Positions 28,795-40,744 of a stretch of DNA of 64,000 nt are shown here, one piece after another. Numbering within the stretch: position 1 is the first letter of the stretch; each line of letters begins with the position of its first letter. The position numbers were made by a program, and so were the translations under genes. The stretch comes from Nosema muscidifuracis (taxonomy: Eukaryota > Microsporidia > Nosematidae), in the NCBI GenBank assembly GCA_028335825.1, contig JAIOKI010000002.1:372001-436000 (forward strand). Direction: 5' to 3'. The notes below the pieces were generated by a model. The model had not been told where the DNA came from. It made no database searches and saw only the letters and a list, made by a program, of their open reading frames with translations.

Positions 28795-30816
28795 TTAATT
28801 AACTAAAATATTTTTTTTATATAAATTGATCATAATATGGATAGCTATTTTGTATAAAAATATTAATGAGTCTTCATCTTTTTCTAAATAATTTCTTAAT
28901 TCTTTTTCACTTAAAAATGTTTTTCTTTTTTTATAATTATATTCAGAAAAAGGATACATCATTCCTAAAAGAATTTTAAATTCATTCACTCGGGTTTTTT
29001 TATTCTCTACTTCATTTATTAAGTGAAATAAATAATCAAAAAAATCGAATTTAAAATTTAGTGTATACGTCACCACATGCAAAGAAAATTTTACAAATAA
29101 GAATTTCATGGAATCTTTAAACTCTTCTAAGTTCTTAATGTTCTTATTCTTATGATATTTAATAAAAAAAAGAAGAACTATCAATTGTCTATATTTTGAG
29201 TGATTGTTATCTATACCCAGAATATATAAATAGTAATGAAATATTAAGAATTTAAATGAGTTTTTTTCTAGTTTAGATATCTTGTCATATAAAAATGTTT
29301 CGAGGGCTTTTAAATTATCTTCTGTGCAAAAAAGCTTGTAATTTTGAACATACTGCATGTTAATATTAATTTTTTTATAATCTTTATATGGGTGTTTGAT
29401 GTTCATACGAAAAATTTCTTTATTATAGATCTTATCAATCATCTTATAATTATTTTTATTACGTAAATTTTGATATTCTTTTGAAGGATATTTTAATTTA
29501 AAATTTACTGACTCAATATAATTAAATATATATTGTAAATTATCATTAATCTTTTCTAAATCTAAACAATTACTATTTGTGGTTTTATGTGGAATACTAA
29601 ATTCTTTATCTGAATTATCTAAACAAGTATTAATAATTCTAATCAAATATTCTGAATATTTAAACAATAATTTGGCATATTTGGCTTGACTACAATCTTT
29701 TTTAAGTTTAGGTATCTTTTTAAAATAGTTTTCTAAAGCATTGTTCAAATTTAAATTAGACTTCCATAATTCATTTTTTGTATAAGAACTCGGCAGTCCT
29801 CTAATTGAAAAAATATCTATTTTGGATTTACTTTGAAAATATAAATCATTTAAATTTAAGATAATTTCTTCTTTAAATAATTTCTTATTGTTTTCTTTTT
29901 TATCTTTTGTCGTATTTTTACGTTTAAGATTTTTCTTTGTAATTTCAAGATCTTTATTATTTAAAGGAATGTCTTCTTTTAAAAATTTTTTATCATTTTC
30001 TTCCTTATCTTTAGTCGTATGTTTACAGTTAAGATTTTCCTCTGTAATTTCAAGATCTTTAAATAATTTCTTATTGTTTTCTTCTTTATCTTTTGTCGTA
30101 TATTTACGGTTAAGATTTTTCTTTTTAATTTCAAGATCTTTATTATTTGAAGGAATTTCTTCTTTAGAAAATCTCTTATTGTTTTCTTCTTCATTTCTAG
30201 TCGTATGTTCACTGTTAGGATTTTCCCCTGTAATTTCAAGATCTTTATTATTTGAAGGAACTTTTTTTTTATTTTTAGTCGTACGTTTACGCTTAAGATT
30301 TTTCTTCTTAATTTCAAGATCTTTATTATTTGAAAAAATTTCTTCTTTAGAAAGTTTTTTATCTTCTTTATTTTTTAATTTAATTTCGTCATCATTAATC
30401 AATTCTTGATTTAAATTTTGATTAATATCCGACTTTTTTCTACTCTCCAAATATTCTTTTGAATGATGCATTAAGTGCGGATTTATATGTTGTAAGTTTT
30501 CATCAGAATATTCATCATACCACATGCTGGTATCAGATTTATATTTTGATAAAAGATCTGTTCCTTCAGAAAATTCATCATAAAAATATGAAATATTTTC
30601 AAATTCATCTGCATCTTCATTTTTATAAAATTCATTTATTTCATCCAAAATATTTTGATTATTTGAATTCATAATATCTTCTGAAGAACAAGTAATAGAA
30701 TTGTAACTAGAAAAAATATCATTAGTATTGTCTATACTTTGTAATATGAAATTATCGATATCTTCTGTAATTTGTAAACTATTTAAAACGTATCGAGTAA
30801 TCAATAAAAATAACAT
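28795..30816 (-). CDS. secreted repeat protein, member 2 (673 aa)
   Basis: Unknown function. A short hydrophobic leader (MLFLLITRYVLNS) suggests secretion. An acidic, Asp/Ser-rich segment (about 20-130) follows, then about five repeats of roughly 30 residues (about 155-330) built on NNKDLEITKKNLKRK-TTKDKEENNKKLFKEE; KKNLKRKRTTKNKKK is a strong NLS-like cluster. A helical C-terminal domain (about 345-673) is shared with members 1 and 3. No catalytic motif seen. The start follows CCCCTAC. Secretion leader plus NLS-like repeats suggest a protein sent into the host cell, perhaps its nucleus; this is inference. Confidence 0.85.
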   Translation of the reverse strand: MLFLLITRYVLNSLQITEDIDNFILQSIDNTNDIFSSYNSITCSSEDIMNSNNQNILDEINEFYKNEDADEFENISYFYDEFSEGTDLLSKYKSDTSMWYDEYSDENLQHINPHLMHHSKEYLESRKKSDINQNLNQELINDDEIKLKNKEDKKLSKEEIFSNNKDLEIKKKNLKRKRTTKNKKKVPSNNKDLEITGENPNSEHTTRNEEENNKRFSKEEIPSNNKDLEIKKKNLNRKYTTKDKEENNKKLFKDLEITEENLNCKHTTKDKEENDKKFLKEDIPLNNKDLEITKKNLKRKNTTKDKKENNKKLFKEEIILNLNDLYFQSKSKIDIFSIRGLPSSYTKNELWKSNLNLNNALENYFKKIPKLKKDCSQAKYAKLLFKYSEYLIRIINTCLDNSDKEFSIPHKTTNSNCLDLEKINDNLQYIFNYIESVNFKLKYPSKEYQNLRNKNNYKMIDKIYNKEIFRMNIKHPYKDYKKININMQYVQNYKLFCTEDNLKALETFLYDKISKLEKNSFKFLIFHYYLYILGIDNNHSKYRQLIVLLFFIKYHKNKNIKNLEEFKDSMKFLFVKFSLHVVTYTLNFKFDFFDYLFHLINEVENKKTRVNEFKILLGMMYPFSEYNYKKRKTFLSEKELRNYLEKDEDSLIFLYKIAIHIMINLYKKNILVN

Positions 30817-30960
30817 GTAGGGGAGAAAAAAATAGAAGTTAATATTTATATATTATTTCTACATCAAATCAAAACTTTTTTATATATTAAAATAATTATA
30901 ACATTTTTGACAGGAAATATGTATAAATTTATTTTAATTTAGTTAAATATTTTATTTTTA

Positions 30961-31060
30961 TGACGTAAAACATATAAATAAATATTTTATTTTTATGACG
31001 TAAAACATATAAATAAATATTTTATTTATATGACGTAAATCATACAAATAAAAATTTTGA
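30961..31060. repeat. 35-bp tandem repeat, 3 units
   Basis: TGACGTAAAACATATAAATA recurs at 30961, 30996 and 31031 upstream of the 673-aa gene. The matching place in copy 2 (about 42730) has a single unit. The CRE-like TGACGTAA core may be a binding site. Confidence 0.9.
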
Positions 31061-31388
31061 TTATTTAATCAAAAATAAAGCATTTTATTTTAGATTATAT
31101 TTTCATCAGTAATAATAAAAGAATACATATACATCTGAAACGTATTTATTGACGAATATTTAAATCGATTTATACTTTCTATTTTTTAATTTTAAATTAT
31201 TTTCAATAATAACAATGACAAAAATAAAATTTTTTATAGCAGATACTTTTACTGAGAAAATTATATTGTAAAATCTTCAAAAAAATATTATCTAATAGTA
31301 TAATTTTTCAATAATAGTTTAATTTTATTGAGTTTTAATATTAATTTAGTTATTATAAATAACAAGGATTAAAAATGGGGGCTGTTTC

Positions 31389-31997
31389 TTTTTACTCCTT
31401 ATTTTTCGAAAAAAAATAAATAATTCTATATCCTTTAAATGAAAAAAAAATTGAATTTAAAAAATATAATTTATGATTAAATTCTGATAATGGTTCTATT
31501 AAAACAAAATTTCAATGTTCAGTTGTTATTTTATGCGTGACAAAAAATGTTTAAATGATGCCAATTACTTAAAAAAAATTATTTTTATAATTCACACCTA
31601 AGTAAACTTCTTGTATTATTTATGAATGGTGCAAATTTACAAGTAGAAAAAAAATTAAATGTTGACACATTAGTGATAACAAAATGATATTTTCGTTATC
31701 AATAAATTAGTTTCCTACTTCATTTACATCAAATTAGCGATGAAGGATGTATCGTTTAAATAGATGAAACTATTTGATAAAAACAAATAATATCGAAATA
31801 GATTTCTTGAGTATCAATGTTGGTTATTGGAAGGTATATCAAGAGGCATTAATATACATTTTCGAAGATAGTTCGCGGAATACGTTGATTGATATAATTT
31901 TTAAAAAATTGCACTTGTGAAACCTTTGATTATCAATAAATTTTGTAATATTATAATTTTAAGTCATTTATTTTTTTCGAAAAATAAGGAGTAAAAA
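31389..31997 (+). mobile_element. Merlin/IS1595-like DNA transposon remnant, copy 1
   Basis: Terminal inverted repeats TTTTTACTCCTTATTTTTCG and its complement bound 609 bp. Decayed plus-strand coding inside shows the ISXO2-type pattern: GDEGCIV then IDET, and a WLLEGISRG segment like the 'WVFGGIERG' of Merlin transposases. Several stops and frame changes; no longer coding. The TA at the inner edge of each end would also fit a mariner-like target, but the coding traces favour Merlin, a family known in microsporidia. The same site is occupied in copy 2. Confidence 0.6.
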
Positions 31998-32168
31998 ATT
32001 TTAACCAAATAATATGATATGATTAATAAAAAACAACAAATTGTTGATAAAACGATTTATCATAATATATATTATTGACATTTTTATAAATAATCATAAA
32101 TTTACAGATTTAAGTTTAATTAAAATAAGATTTATTTTGACTATATTTTCTCTCTATTAATTGAATAA

Positions 32169-32278
32169 GACAAATATTATGCCGGCCTTGTGAATTCCTC
32201 TTCTCAAGTAGCTTTATCTACTACACAGTAATCTTAAGCACTCTGAATTGTACAAAGGAATTTATACAATTTTATTTA
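32169..32278. other. conserved, relatively G+C-rich non-coding block, copy 1
   Basis: About 110 bp starting GACAAATATTATGCCGGCC, almost identical to 43632-43741 while flanking sequence has drifted more. Small hairpins are visible: GTAG/CTAC around CTTTAT, and AATTGTA/TACAATT. It may be a non-coding RNA, a regulatory element or the end of a transposon. Confidence 0.5.
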
Positions 32279-32439
32279 ATTATACTTTTTTGTAATTTCT
32301 TAAATTTATACATATCAGCATACTTTTCTCTCAGAAAAGGTTGTATTTTTGATAAATTTTGTTATTTTCTGCTTCAGTTCTTATGATCGCATTTCTTTTT
32401 AGATATTTTTCGATGATTGAAAATTTATGGGTAAAAAAG

Positions 32440-35400
32440 AAGAAAAGATAACTGAAATAAAAATTTTAAAAACAACTACATAGCTCCGGATCAAATAAAA
32501 GACAAACTAGACAAAGATTCACCTATAAAAGATGAGAGAGTGCCCAGAACTTTGAACAATCTATCAGCACTAGCTGCTATGATATCCGAAGTGCAGACCT
32601 ACCAAACAATCTTGAGCAAATGGAAATAAATGCCAAGAAGTGGATGGTAAAAAGTAAAGCAGTTTTATTGTGAAAAATTTAGCGACAAAATATTTGAAAT
32701 GAAAATTAATAATCGAGCACAGAAGGTACTCATTAATGAAGCAAATAACCTCACTAGAGTAGGAAAATATAAGGAAAAATTCACATTAAGAGAATGAAGA
32801 CTCTAGACGAGATAGCAAGACAAGATAAACTAGACAAACATTTTAAGAATAAATGGCTTAAACTGAAGGATAAAGAGTTGACGAGGCAAAAATAACACGG
32901 AAGGTATGCTCGCTAAAAGTAGATGTAGAAATACTAGAGTTATTAATTAATTCGTTCGGGAGTTTTTTACTGTATAATACCGTAAAAAAGTATGGCGGAT
33001 ATAAACAAAGATCCTTCAAGCAGTACAAAAAGATACTATGAACTTACAGCAAAAGGAATAAAAGAAGAGTAATTTGATGAAAATATAGCTAATAAAATAA
33101 ACAAGCTTAACTCAGCAAAAAAATATTCTCTAAACATCAAGAAAACAACAAGAAAGTGAATGAGGCAAAAATTAAGACTCTAAAGAGCTACATAAGAGCA
33201 AAGTCAACGCCATTTAAATCTTAGGATGTATTTCTAATTAACGCTTTCCTAGAGGAATAAGATACTAGACTGCGAACGAATGAAAGAGTATAAAAAGCAA
33301 AAAAACAAGTTTGAATTGTATTAAGGATAATTTTATAGAGACTTACAGGGAGAGTATAAGGAACATAATGTCACGAAAGAAAAGATTAAAGAGTTTTGGT
33401 CCATGATGCGGCAGGAAGAAAGATGTATAAAGAGTATATCTTAAACTATGACTTAAATATGTAACAGGAAAGAGTATTCTTATTAGATGAAGTATTAATT
33501 GAAGTAAATGAATGGCTAACCAACTTGAAAACGGCTGGCTCCGATATAATTTATAATTTCTTCATCAAGAAGATGACTGCTATCCATAAAGAACTGTACA
33601 ATATTATGAGTAGAATTTGTCTTGAGGAAGATTGGTTCTATAAAGGGTTAACTTATCTGATACTAAAATCGAGCAAGAATTTTAAAATTATTACGTGTAT
33701 ATACAACATTAGTACTCCAGAACATCGTAAAGCCAAATAGGGACGAAAGAACAAGCGCTTACAAATATAATGTTAAAAAAAGTCATAAATATAGACTAAA
33801 GACGATTTGGATTTACATGAAAGAAGCATACGACTTTGTTACTCACACCTACTTACTGGAGTGCATCAAAAACCTAGGGATTCCGAAATGTATAGAAGAA
33901 TTTGTCAAGAACATAACTAAAAGGTGGACACTTAAAATAAGAGTAGATAATCAGATAGTATTAAATAAGCAGGTAAAAAAAGAGGAATCTTACAAGGAGA
34001 TAGTCTTTCTCTGTACTCTTTGTTTTATGTATGGACCCTGTAAGCAAGAAATTGAATAGCGTATACCCAAAAATAGGAATTAACACAGAAGAGAAGCGCT
34101 TTTTTTGAAACCATTTATTATTTATAGATAACCTGAAATTGCTAGCAACTATTGATGAAGTAATAAGTACAATGGTAGAAGAAGTCAAAAGGTTTTTACA
34201 TTAGTAGGTCTAGAAATGAATAATGATAAATCTGAAACAAATACTGCTGATAGTGCTATATGGATACAAGTACTTACGATTGTTTGAAAATGCCTTAGGT
34301 AAAATTACGGAAGAAGCTAAAGATTAAGATATGGAAAGAAATTCAGAGAAAATGTGAGTCTCTGTGTAAGACAAAGCTAAACGCTAGAAACCTGTTCAAG
34401 ACAATGTATGAACATTCTATATCACACATTACAATGTAGGCATCCTAAGGGTCGAACCTAATGAATTCAGAGAGCTAGGTGACATAATATGAAATATCAT
34501 ATTCACCAATGGCATGTTGTAGAGAAGTTATATCTTCCAAGGAAAAAACTAAGAATATTTCCGATTAATGTTGTGCATAAGAGTAAAAGAATATTACTAC
34601 AGCTATAACTGAGGCTAGATAACAACAAAGAAATTATGCAAGAAGAAAAAACAATACGCATCTATCACGGATAAGACCCTTCCTTAAAGAGAAGTAAAGC
34701 CTGGAAAAAGAGTTTACATCAGAAGACTTAGAAGAAGCACAGAAATCATATCTATATAATGATATAGGAAAAAAACATAATCACTCAAGAGTATATAGAT
34801 GCTGGGAAGATCCCTTTGTGAGTATCAAATATTCGGCCCTCTGGCTTACTAAAGAAAATATTACGGGTAGAGAAGAAGGGGCACTATGTGAACTTCAGGA
34901 TAGAAATATCTTCCTAGAAAAAAAAATATATGCTCACATTGTAATTAAGAATACAAGACAGTAGATCATATGACGACACAATGTGATAGAATACTCTCCC
35001 TTAATTACATGAGGAGACATAATGAAGTGCTACGGGTGTATTCATCTCTAAATTTTTAGGAATTTCGGGCTTACAAAAAATAAAAAAAATCACTCTGTAC
35101 TGGAGTGTATTACATCAAAATATATTGAAATTAGAATGGATTCGCGAATATAAAGCTCTATAAATGTAAAGTACAATAAACCTGATATATACATAGTAGA
35201 TGAGCTTAGGAAAGAAGTCGTGATAATGGGGTAGAAATAAACAGCTTTGTTAATTTGCGAACCATAAAAACAGAGAAAAAGCATAAACATGATCTTCTAG
35301 CCAACCACTCTGCTTCACTATACAAGTATTAGTCCAGGATAATTACTTTCGTTATGATTTAGGACGATATAGTAACAAACTTTCATCGCGCATACAAAAC

Positions 35401-35620
35401 TGAGTTAGAGTTAGATAGCCACATTGAGGCGTACATCCAGATGAAAATACTAGAGATGACATTGAAAAGTCGTTCAGAGTCTGCGATGACAAAGTCTCAG
35501 TAAGTAGTATTCTAGAAGTTGAAAAAAGAAGGCCAATCGAAGATATAAAGGAGACCTAAAGATTTGAGTCAAGAATAAGATAAGAACATCATAAAACTAT
35601 ACCCTAAATAAACAATTTAT
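32440..35620 (+). mobile_element. degraded R4-clade-like non-LTR retrotransposon (LINE)
   Basis: A plus-strand reverse transcriptase in pieces: NWKTAGSD then IYNFFIKKM and GLTYLILKSS...ITCIYN (33.5-33.7 kb), KEAYDFVTHTYLLECIKNLG (33.8 kb), a LLFIDNLKLLA segment for the YxDD-type region (34.1 kb), and a CCHC-like CSHC...TVDHMTTQC with YMRRHNEVL near 34.95 kb, which is characteristic of R4/Dong-type LINEs. Stops and frameshifts occur throughout, so it is dead. The upstream limit is uncertain; coding traces such as APDQIKDKLDKDSPIKDERV begin near 32.48 kb. No poly-A or clear target duplication identified. Confidence 0.8.
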
Positions 35621-36126
35621 TTGAAATATTATGAATTATAGGAATAACATATTATGTCTTTATTTTACAATTAAAAATTTTTATATCTCAATATTATTCG
35701 TTTTTTTTAGTATTTTAAATTACTGCAACATATTTATTTACCAAGAATATTTCTATAGATGTAATATTTAATACCAGATCATGATTAAATATATTTTTAA
35801 ATTAAATTTCATCTTCTAAATGATTATTTTTTTTTATTTAATTTCTAATACTTCAAGTCGAGTAACTAAAATTATTTTTTATTCCCTGAAGTTATTTCAT
35901 TTTATAAAAACTTTTACATCTGTTTTACTGTATTGACATCAATAAATTATAAGTAATTTTTTTTAATACCAAAGTATCATCTTTTATATCAGTATTAAAA
36001 TAATATTAGAGCTTTAAACTACCATTAAATCAAACAAATTAGTAAATATCATTTATATCAGTATTAGTTAAATTATTAAAATTTTTTCAATTATTTAATT
36101 TCTTAAAAAAATTTTAACCCCAAAAA
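35621..36126. other. A+T-rich spacer
   Basis: Between the LINE remnant and the LRR gene. I see no gene or clear repeat beyond A+T-rich simple sequence. ACCCCAAAAA at its end is the LRR start signal. Confidence 0.5.
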
Positions 36127-37572
36127 ATGCTGATTATCCAATTTTTGCTAATAAAGTGTTCATTAGAGATCAATGATGACAAAAAAGTTGAAATAGTTTT
36201 TCAAAATGAGGAGCGTGGTTTTTACAACTTAAATAATCCTATATTTGAAGATTCTGAATTACTTAAAGTACTTACAAAAAATGAAACTTGGAAAAAAGAT
36301 AAAATCGATCTGCAGGATTGTAAATTCAAAGCATTTGATTTCATCTATAATTCTTTTTTGGATAATAAAAATGATATACTTAACGTAGACGAACTTCTTG
36401 ATATTTTATATGTTATGGATTTTTTATCATTTGATAAAGAAAAGGAGAGTATAAATTTAAGAAAACAGTACGAAAGATTATCATCAATATTAATTGATAA
36501 AATCTTAAATGATTATAAATTTATACCAAATGCATTAGAAATTGTAGAAATTATAAAAATGGAAGTTTTAAGAGATCAACTATTAATTCTTTTGAATGAA
36601 TATAGTAAGAAAGGCAATTTTATTTTTGAATTAGAAAATGAAATATGTAATGTTTATTTTGATGAAAAAATTGAAAAGACAAATTTTAATGATTTAGAAA
36701 TATTAGATTCTTCATCTAATTACTTTTATTGGAAAGAACATGAAAAAATTCTTTACTGGTATGCTAGATCTCTAAATTTATCTTTTATTCGTTTATTTAA
36801 TTCAAAAGATAAAAATAGCTTTAAAATAATGAATTACGAATATATTGATTTGAATTCTAAGGAATTTATGAAACTTAATGAATCTGGTGATAAATCTTAT
36901 GAATTTCAAACTAAAAGTATTGGAGAGATTTTAAAAAAAACTAATGGAATTGAAAGTCTTGTTTTAAAAAATAATAAGCTGATTTCTACTGACCTGAAGA
37001 TAATTAGAGATTACGAGTCACTTAAATATATTTATTTGCGCAATTACGAAAAAATCGAAAATTTTAATTGCCAAGATTTTTATAATCTTTATACATGTCC
37101 TAATATGGAAAAGATATTTGTTTGTAATTATAATCTGATTCCTAGTTACAATGAACTAAAAGATATTGTAGTATCGAATAATGAAGAAAAAAAAGTGGCT
37201 ATTAACCTATATTCTTGTAAAATTGAACAAGGATTTTTAGAAATATTTAATTATATGAAGGATTGTAAGTCTTTAACTATAGATAATTGTGATTTAAGAA
37301 ATTTGGATATTAACGCAATATTTACAATGAAAAATCTTGAATGTTTATCATTAAAAAGTTGTTTTTTGAAATCAGATCAATTAAAGATGATAAGCAATTT
37401 GAAGGATTTAATAACTTTAAATGTTACAAATAACGATTTAACTAATGAGATTATAGTAGAATTTCAAAAACTTAAAAAACTTAAAATTCTATGGATAAAA
37501 AATTCGGGATTGACGAGGGAATCTATAGAGGAACATTTTTTAGGTAAAAAAATACTAATTTTAGATAATTAA
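36127..37572 (+). CDS. secreted leucine-rich-repeat protein, possibly with a BTB-like N-terminal region
   Basis: 481 residues. The leader MLIIQFLLIKCSLE looks like a signal peptide. Residues about 50-130 (LQDCKFKAFDFIYNSFLD, then ILNVDELLDILYVMDFLSF) resemble a BTB/POZ fold ('FEKFLEYLYTG...NVEELLELADYL'). From about 265 on, LRR units follow: GIESLVLKNNKLIS, ESLKYIYLRNYEKI, CKSLTIDNCDL, LECLSLKSCFLKS, LITLNVTNNDLT, LKILWIKNSGLT. Secreted LRR families are common in microsporidia and thought to act at the host interface. The start follows AACCCCAAAAA. The BTB call is tentative. Confidence 0.8.
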   Translation: MLIIQFLLIKCSLEINDDKKVEIVFQNEERGFYNLNNPIFEDSELLKVLTKNETWKKDKIDLQDCKFKAFDFIYNSFLDNKNDILNVDELLDILYVMDFLSFDKEKESINLRKQYERLSSILIDKILNDYKFIPNALEIVEIIKMEVLRDQLLILLNEYSKKGNFIFELENEICNVYFDEKIEKTNFNDLEILDSSSNYFYWKEHEKILYWYARSLNLSFIRLFNSKDKNSFKIMNYEYIDLNSKEFMKLNESGDKSYEFQTKSIGEILKKTNGIESLVLKNNKLISTDLKIIRDYESLKYIYLRNYEKIENFNCQDFYNLYTCPNMEKIFVCNYNLIPSYNELKDIVVSNNEEKKVAINLYSCKIEQGFLEIFNYMKDCKSLTIDNCDLRNLDINAIFTMKNLECLSLKSCFLKSDQLKMISNLKDLITLNVTNNDLTNEIIVEFQKLKKLKILWIKNSGLTRESIEEHFLGKKILILDN

Positions 37573-37959
37573 ACTTTTTTATCATACTTTAGAATTATAA
37601 ATATAAAATTTTCTACAATTCTCTTTAAATTAAAAATATAATTTTTTTATGACTCTATCTCTATTTTGTAGAATCATATTTGTAAGGAAATATCAATCAA
37701 ATTCTTTATAAAATATTGAAATAACAATTTAATCTATCAAATTAAAAATATTATTTAAATATAAATTATAATGTTAAGTCTTTCTATTTTAATATGATAA
37801 AATATAATCTTTACATTAATAATAGAAGATTAAAACTTTTAGAGAAACTGAAAAAATACCTAATTTAAATTAGTAAAAATATCTTAATTATCAACATTAT
37901 GCTAAATAAAAACATAAGACGATATAGAATTGTTATTTATATACGATAATGTGGTCTAA

Positions 37960-40720
37960 ATATCAAAAGAACAAGATATAGACTATAATTAGAAAAAAAT
38001 AGAAACAAATTTTATGAAGAGAAGAATTTAAAAATCTTATGGTAGAAAAAATTAGTAAAGAAGAAAAAGTAAAAATCAAATAACTGAAAAATAGCTGAAA
38101 GCGTTATAGAAACAGTAAGAAGAGAACCTAATTTAAGAAATAACATGGACTGTTTATATTACGAAATTTTTTTATGAAACATAAAGAAAGATCAGTGAAA
38201 ATAATCGTTATAAATCTTATAATTTTGAGGTGATCAGAGCTTTGAAGGTAAAGAAAGTAATAAAGCTTTTAATCTGGTGGAAATTCAAAATGGATTAAAT
38301 TTAGATAATATAATAATTAAATAAAGAAAATATATTAAGTGGATAATAGCTCAAAAATAATACAGTTAAGAGAAGTGAAATCATTAGGGGATATTTAAAA
38401 AACGAGAAGAGATTCTACTATAGAAAAGTTTAAGATAAGTAGAAAGAACAGTTTGTTTCACAAGATTTACAGAATATCTACATCATATTGGATAAATTTA
38501 ATAAGAACGATACAGAATCTTAACAGAAATGTGCGTTTAGTCAGCAACTTTATAAAATTAAACGAATTAGTAGAAAAATCCTTAAGAACAGTCAAATATT
38601 AAAGACATATTAAGAGTAATTCAAGAATCATATTTGTAAAGAAGCTTTCTATTATGATGAAATATAAACACAAAATGGCATTTAAGTTGTATAGGTTAGG
38701 TATATGAATTAAGAAAAGGTAATGATAGAATACAAATACATCATAAATGATAGTTGAAATAAGAAAAAAGCCATACTTAAATAATAAACTTATTAAGGTG
38801 AATAAAAAAATACAAGAAATTGAATTTAAAGTGGAATGAAAACTAGAAGAAATTATTGTTGCAAATTCATTGAGTAAAATAAATTTTATATTCTATTATA
38901 TTATTAAACTGTAATTATGTTAAGCAGTAATATGAGGGCGATACCAAAAACTGAGTTTTAATGTGGTCAGGATACTTGTTGACGAACTAGAGATTATTAT
39001 GTTTACATTAGAGTTATATAAAGTTGAAAAGAAAAGCTGGAGAAGAGGGATTTTTGAGAGAGTTTCTAGGAATTTGAAAATTTTTATTATCAGAAATACA
39101 AGTAAGGAGGATGAAATAGACGAAATTAGGAAAAAGTTGATTATGCAAATTAGAGAAATAGAGGAGAAAGATAAAAGAGAAAAAATAGTTTAACGAGCTA
39201 ACTAAGAAGGTGATACAGACTGTGCAATAAGCATTGAAAACTAATACAAGATAAAATATGATAACAACCGTCAGTTTTTTCTATTGTGACAAAGAAGGTC
39301 ATCTGGCTAAGATATGTTATTTACGAAAGTCTAATGAAGATTACAATTATAGGAATATAGAGATGTCAGATGATAAAATTATTGAGGAAGAGAAATATAT
39401 CAAGTCTAAAAATATAGAGGATAATAAGAGTGATAACATGACTGATGATAATGATAGTACTGATATTACAAATGATTTCTCATCTAGTATAGAATCTGAT
39501 GATAGTGAGGAAAACAGTTCAGATGATGAATAAAAAAAGCTTTATAAAAAAGAAAATTTAAAATTGAGATTGATCAGAAAGTTCTGGTGTAAATAAGAAA
39601 AAACAATATTTTAATAACGTGCGAATAAATCGATGAGTGAAGAAAATTGACTTTGAAATTAAATATAGAAAAGCAAAGAAATGGTTGTTGCTGATTTTCT
39701 TATTAGGATTTCACTAACGACGAGGAAAAGAAAAAAAATAAACTGATTGAAGGAAAAAAATTAATTATATAAATGAGGTGGATAAAATTAATATGGTCAT
39801 TTGATGATGGTATGGAAGGTGAGATATTTCCAGAAGAAGAAAGAGTAAAACTTATATTGAACTGTTATATAGAATTGAGTCATCGAAGCAGAACCACAAT
39901 ATATTATGATCTTAGAAAACGATATTACTGATTGGAAATTAAAGATCAAATAGTAAAAGTCTTGAAAAATGGTGAAACGTGCCAGAAATTTAATAGGAAA
40001 ACTAGATATTTGGAAAAAATGGGTATGAACATGATCAAATTTAGAGAGGATAAAGCTTATATAGTTGTTGCATTTGATTATTTTACAGGAAGGTTCTAGG
40101 ATGGTTTTAAAAAGAAATGAAGGAGTCGAAATGGTGATATATAAAAGATTTATGTACACAGGGCAAGAAGCCAGAGAAGATAATTAATAACAATGATAGA
40201 AAATTCTCCAATGAGAAGATCACGGATTTTGCATTGTTTTGGATATTAAACAGATGCAGATTAATTTGGAATCTCACTGGAGTAATGTCAGGATAGAAAG
40301 AATAACAAGAACATTGAGAGATGTTGTATTGAAAAGCAAGAAAGACAGTTTTGTGTAAAAGGTTTATGAAAAAATTGAGAAGTATAATTTAAGTTTTCAT
40401 TTTGGTCAAGTGCTCGCCGATAGAAGTTGTTATAGACGTTTCAGGGATGGTTATGGAGGGAAAAAATTCAGGAAAAAGCAAAAAATGACTGGATGTGGTA
40501 AATATTCTAAGGGTAGATTTTTTGAGTTTGAGTACAATATTTGAAATATGCCCCGGTGAATCATATATTGTTAGACTTGATAATGGAAGACTTTTTAAGA
40601 AAAGATATTGTGATTTAAAGGGAATAAATGATGAGAATATATTTGTTGATTGAGACTACCCGTCTGGATGAGGATGTTATATTATTAAACCCAAATTATG
40701 TTAAGCAGTAATAACAAATC
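37960..40720 (+). mobile_element. LTR-retroelement fossil, Ty3/gypsy-like
   Basis: Plus-strand remains of a gag region with a zinc-knuckle-like motif (about 39.0-39.5 kb) and of an integrase (about 39.9-40.6 kb). A short repeated sequence, AATTATGTTAAGCAGTAATA, occurs near 38915 and again near 40697 and may be what is left of terminal repeats. It is heavily broken and clearly old, and most of the reverse transcriptase region appears to be missing. The 5' part (37960-38890) is purine-rich, gag-like debris and may belong to a second copy. 37573-37959 holds nothing I can support. Confidence 0.65.
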
Positions 40721-40744
40721 TTTTTAACCAAATGTAAATTTTAT

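Larger units (their letters stand above)
28785..32419. repeat. segmental duplication, copy 1
   Basis: Direct duplicate of 40734-43872. It includes the 673-aa gene, its upstream region, the Merlin-like insertion and a conserved non-coding block, and ends at CGATGATTG, after which the copies part. The copies differ by many substitutions, by repeat number inside the gene and in the upstream 35-bp array, and by transposon orientation and length, so the duplication is not recent. Confidence 0.93.

Noticed and set aside
29888-30409. Long plus-strand frame opposite the secreted repeat protein (also 27672-28067)
   Set aside because: Both are mirror frames of charged, codon-biased repeats; no start signal or protein character of their own.
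32169-32278. Minus strand contains GTGTAGTAG near AAGAT, recalling the U2 snRNA branch-pairing region
   Set aside because: Stem I, stem II and the Sm-site spacing of U2 do not fit, and the block exists in two copies here. Kept only as an unexplained conserved block.
33961-34188. Minus-strand frames in the LINE (also 35090-35290)
   Set aside because: Opposite strand of decayed reverse-transcriptase sequence.
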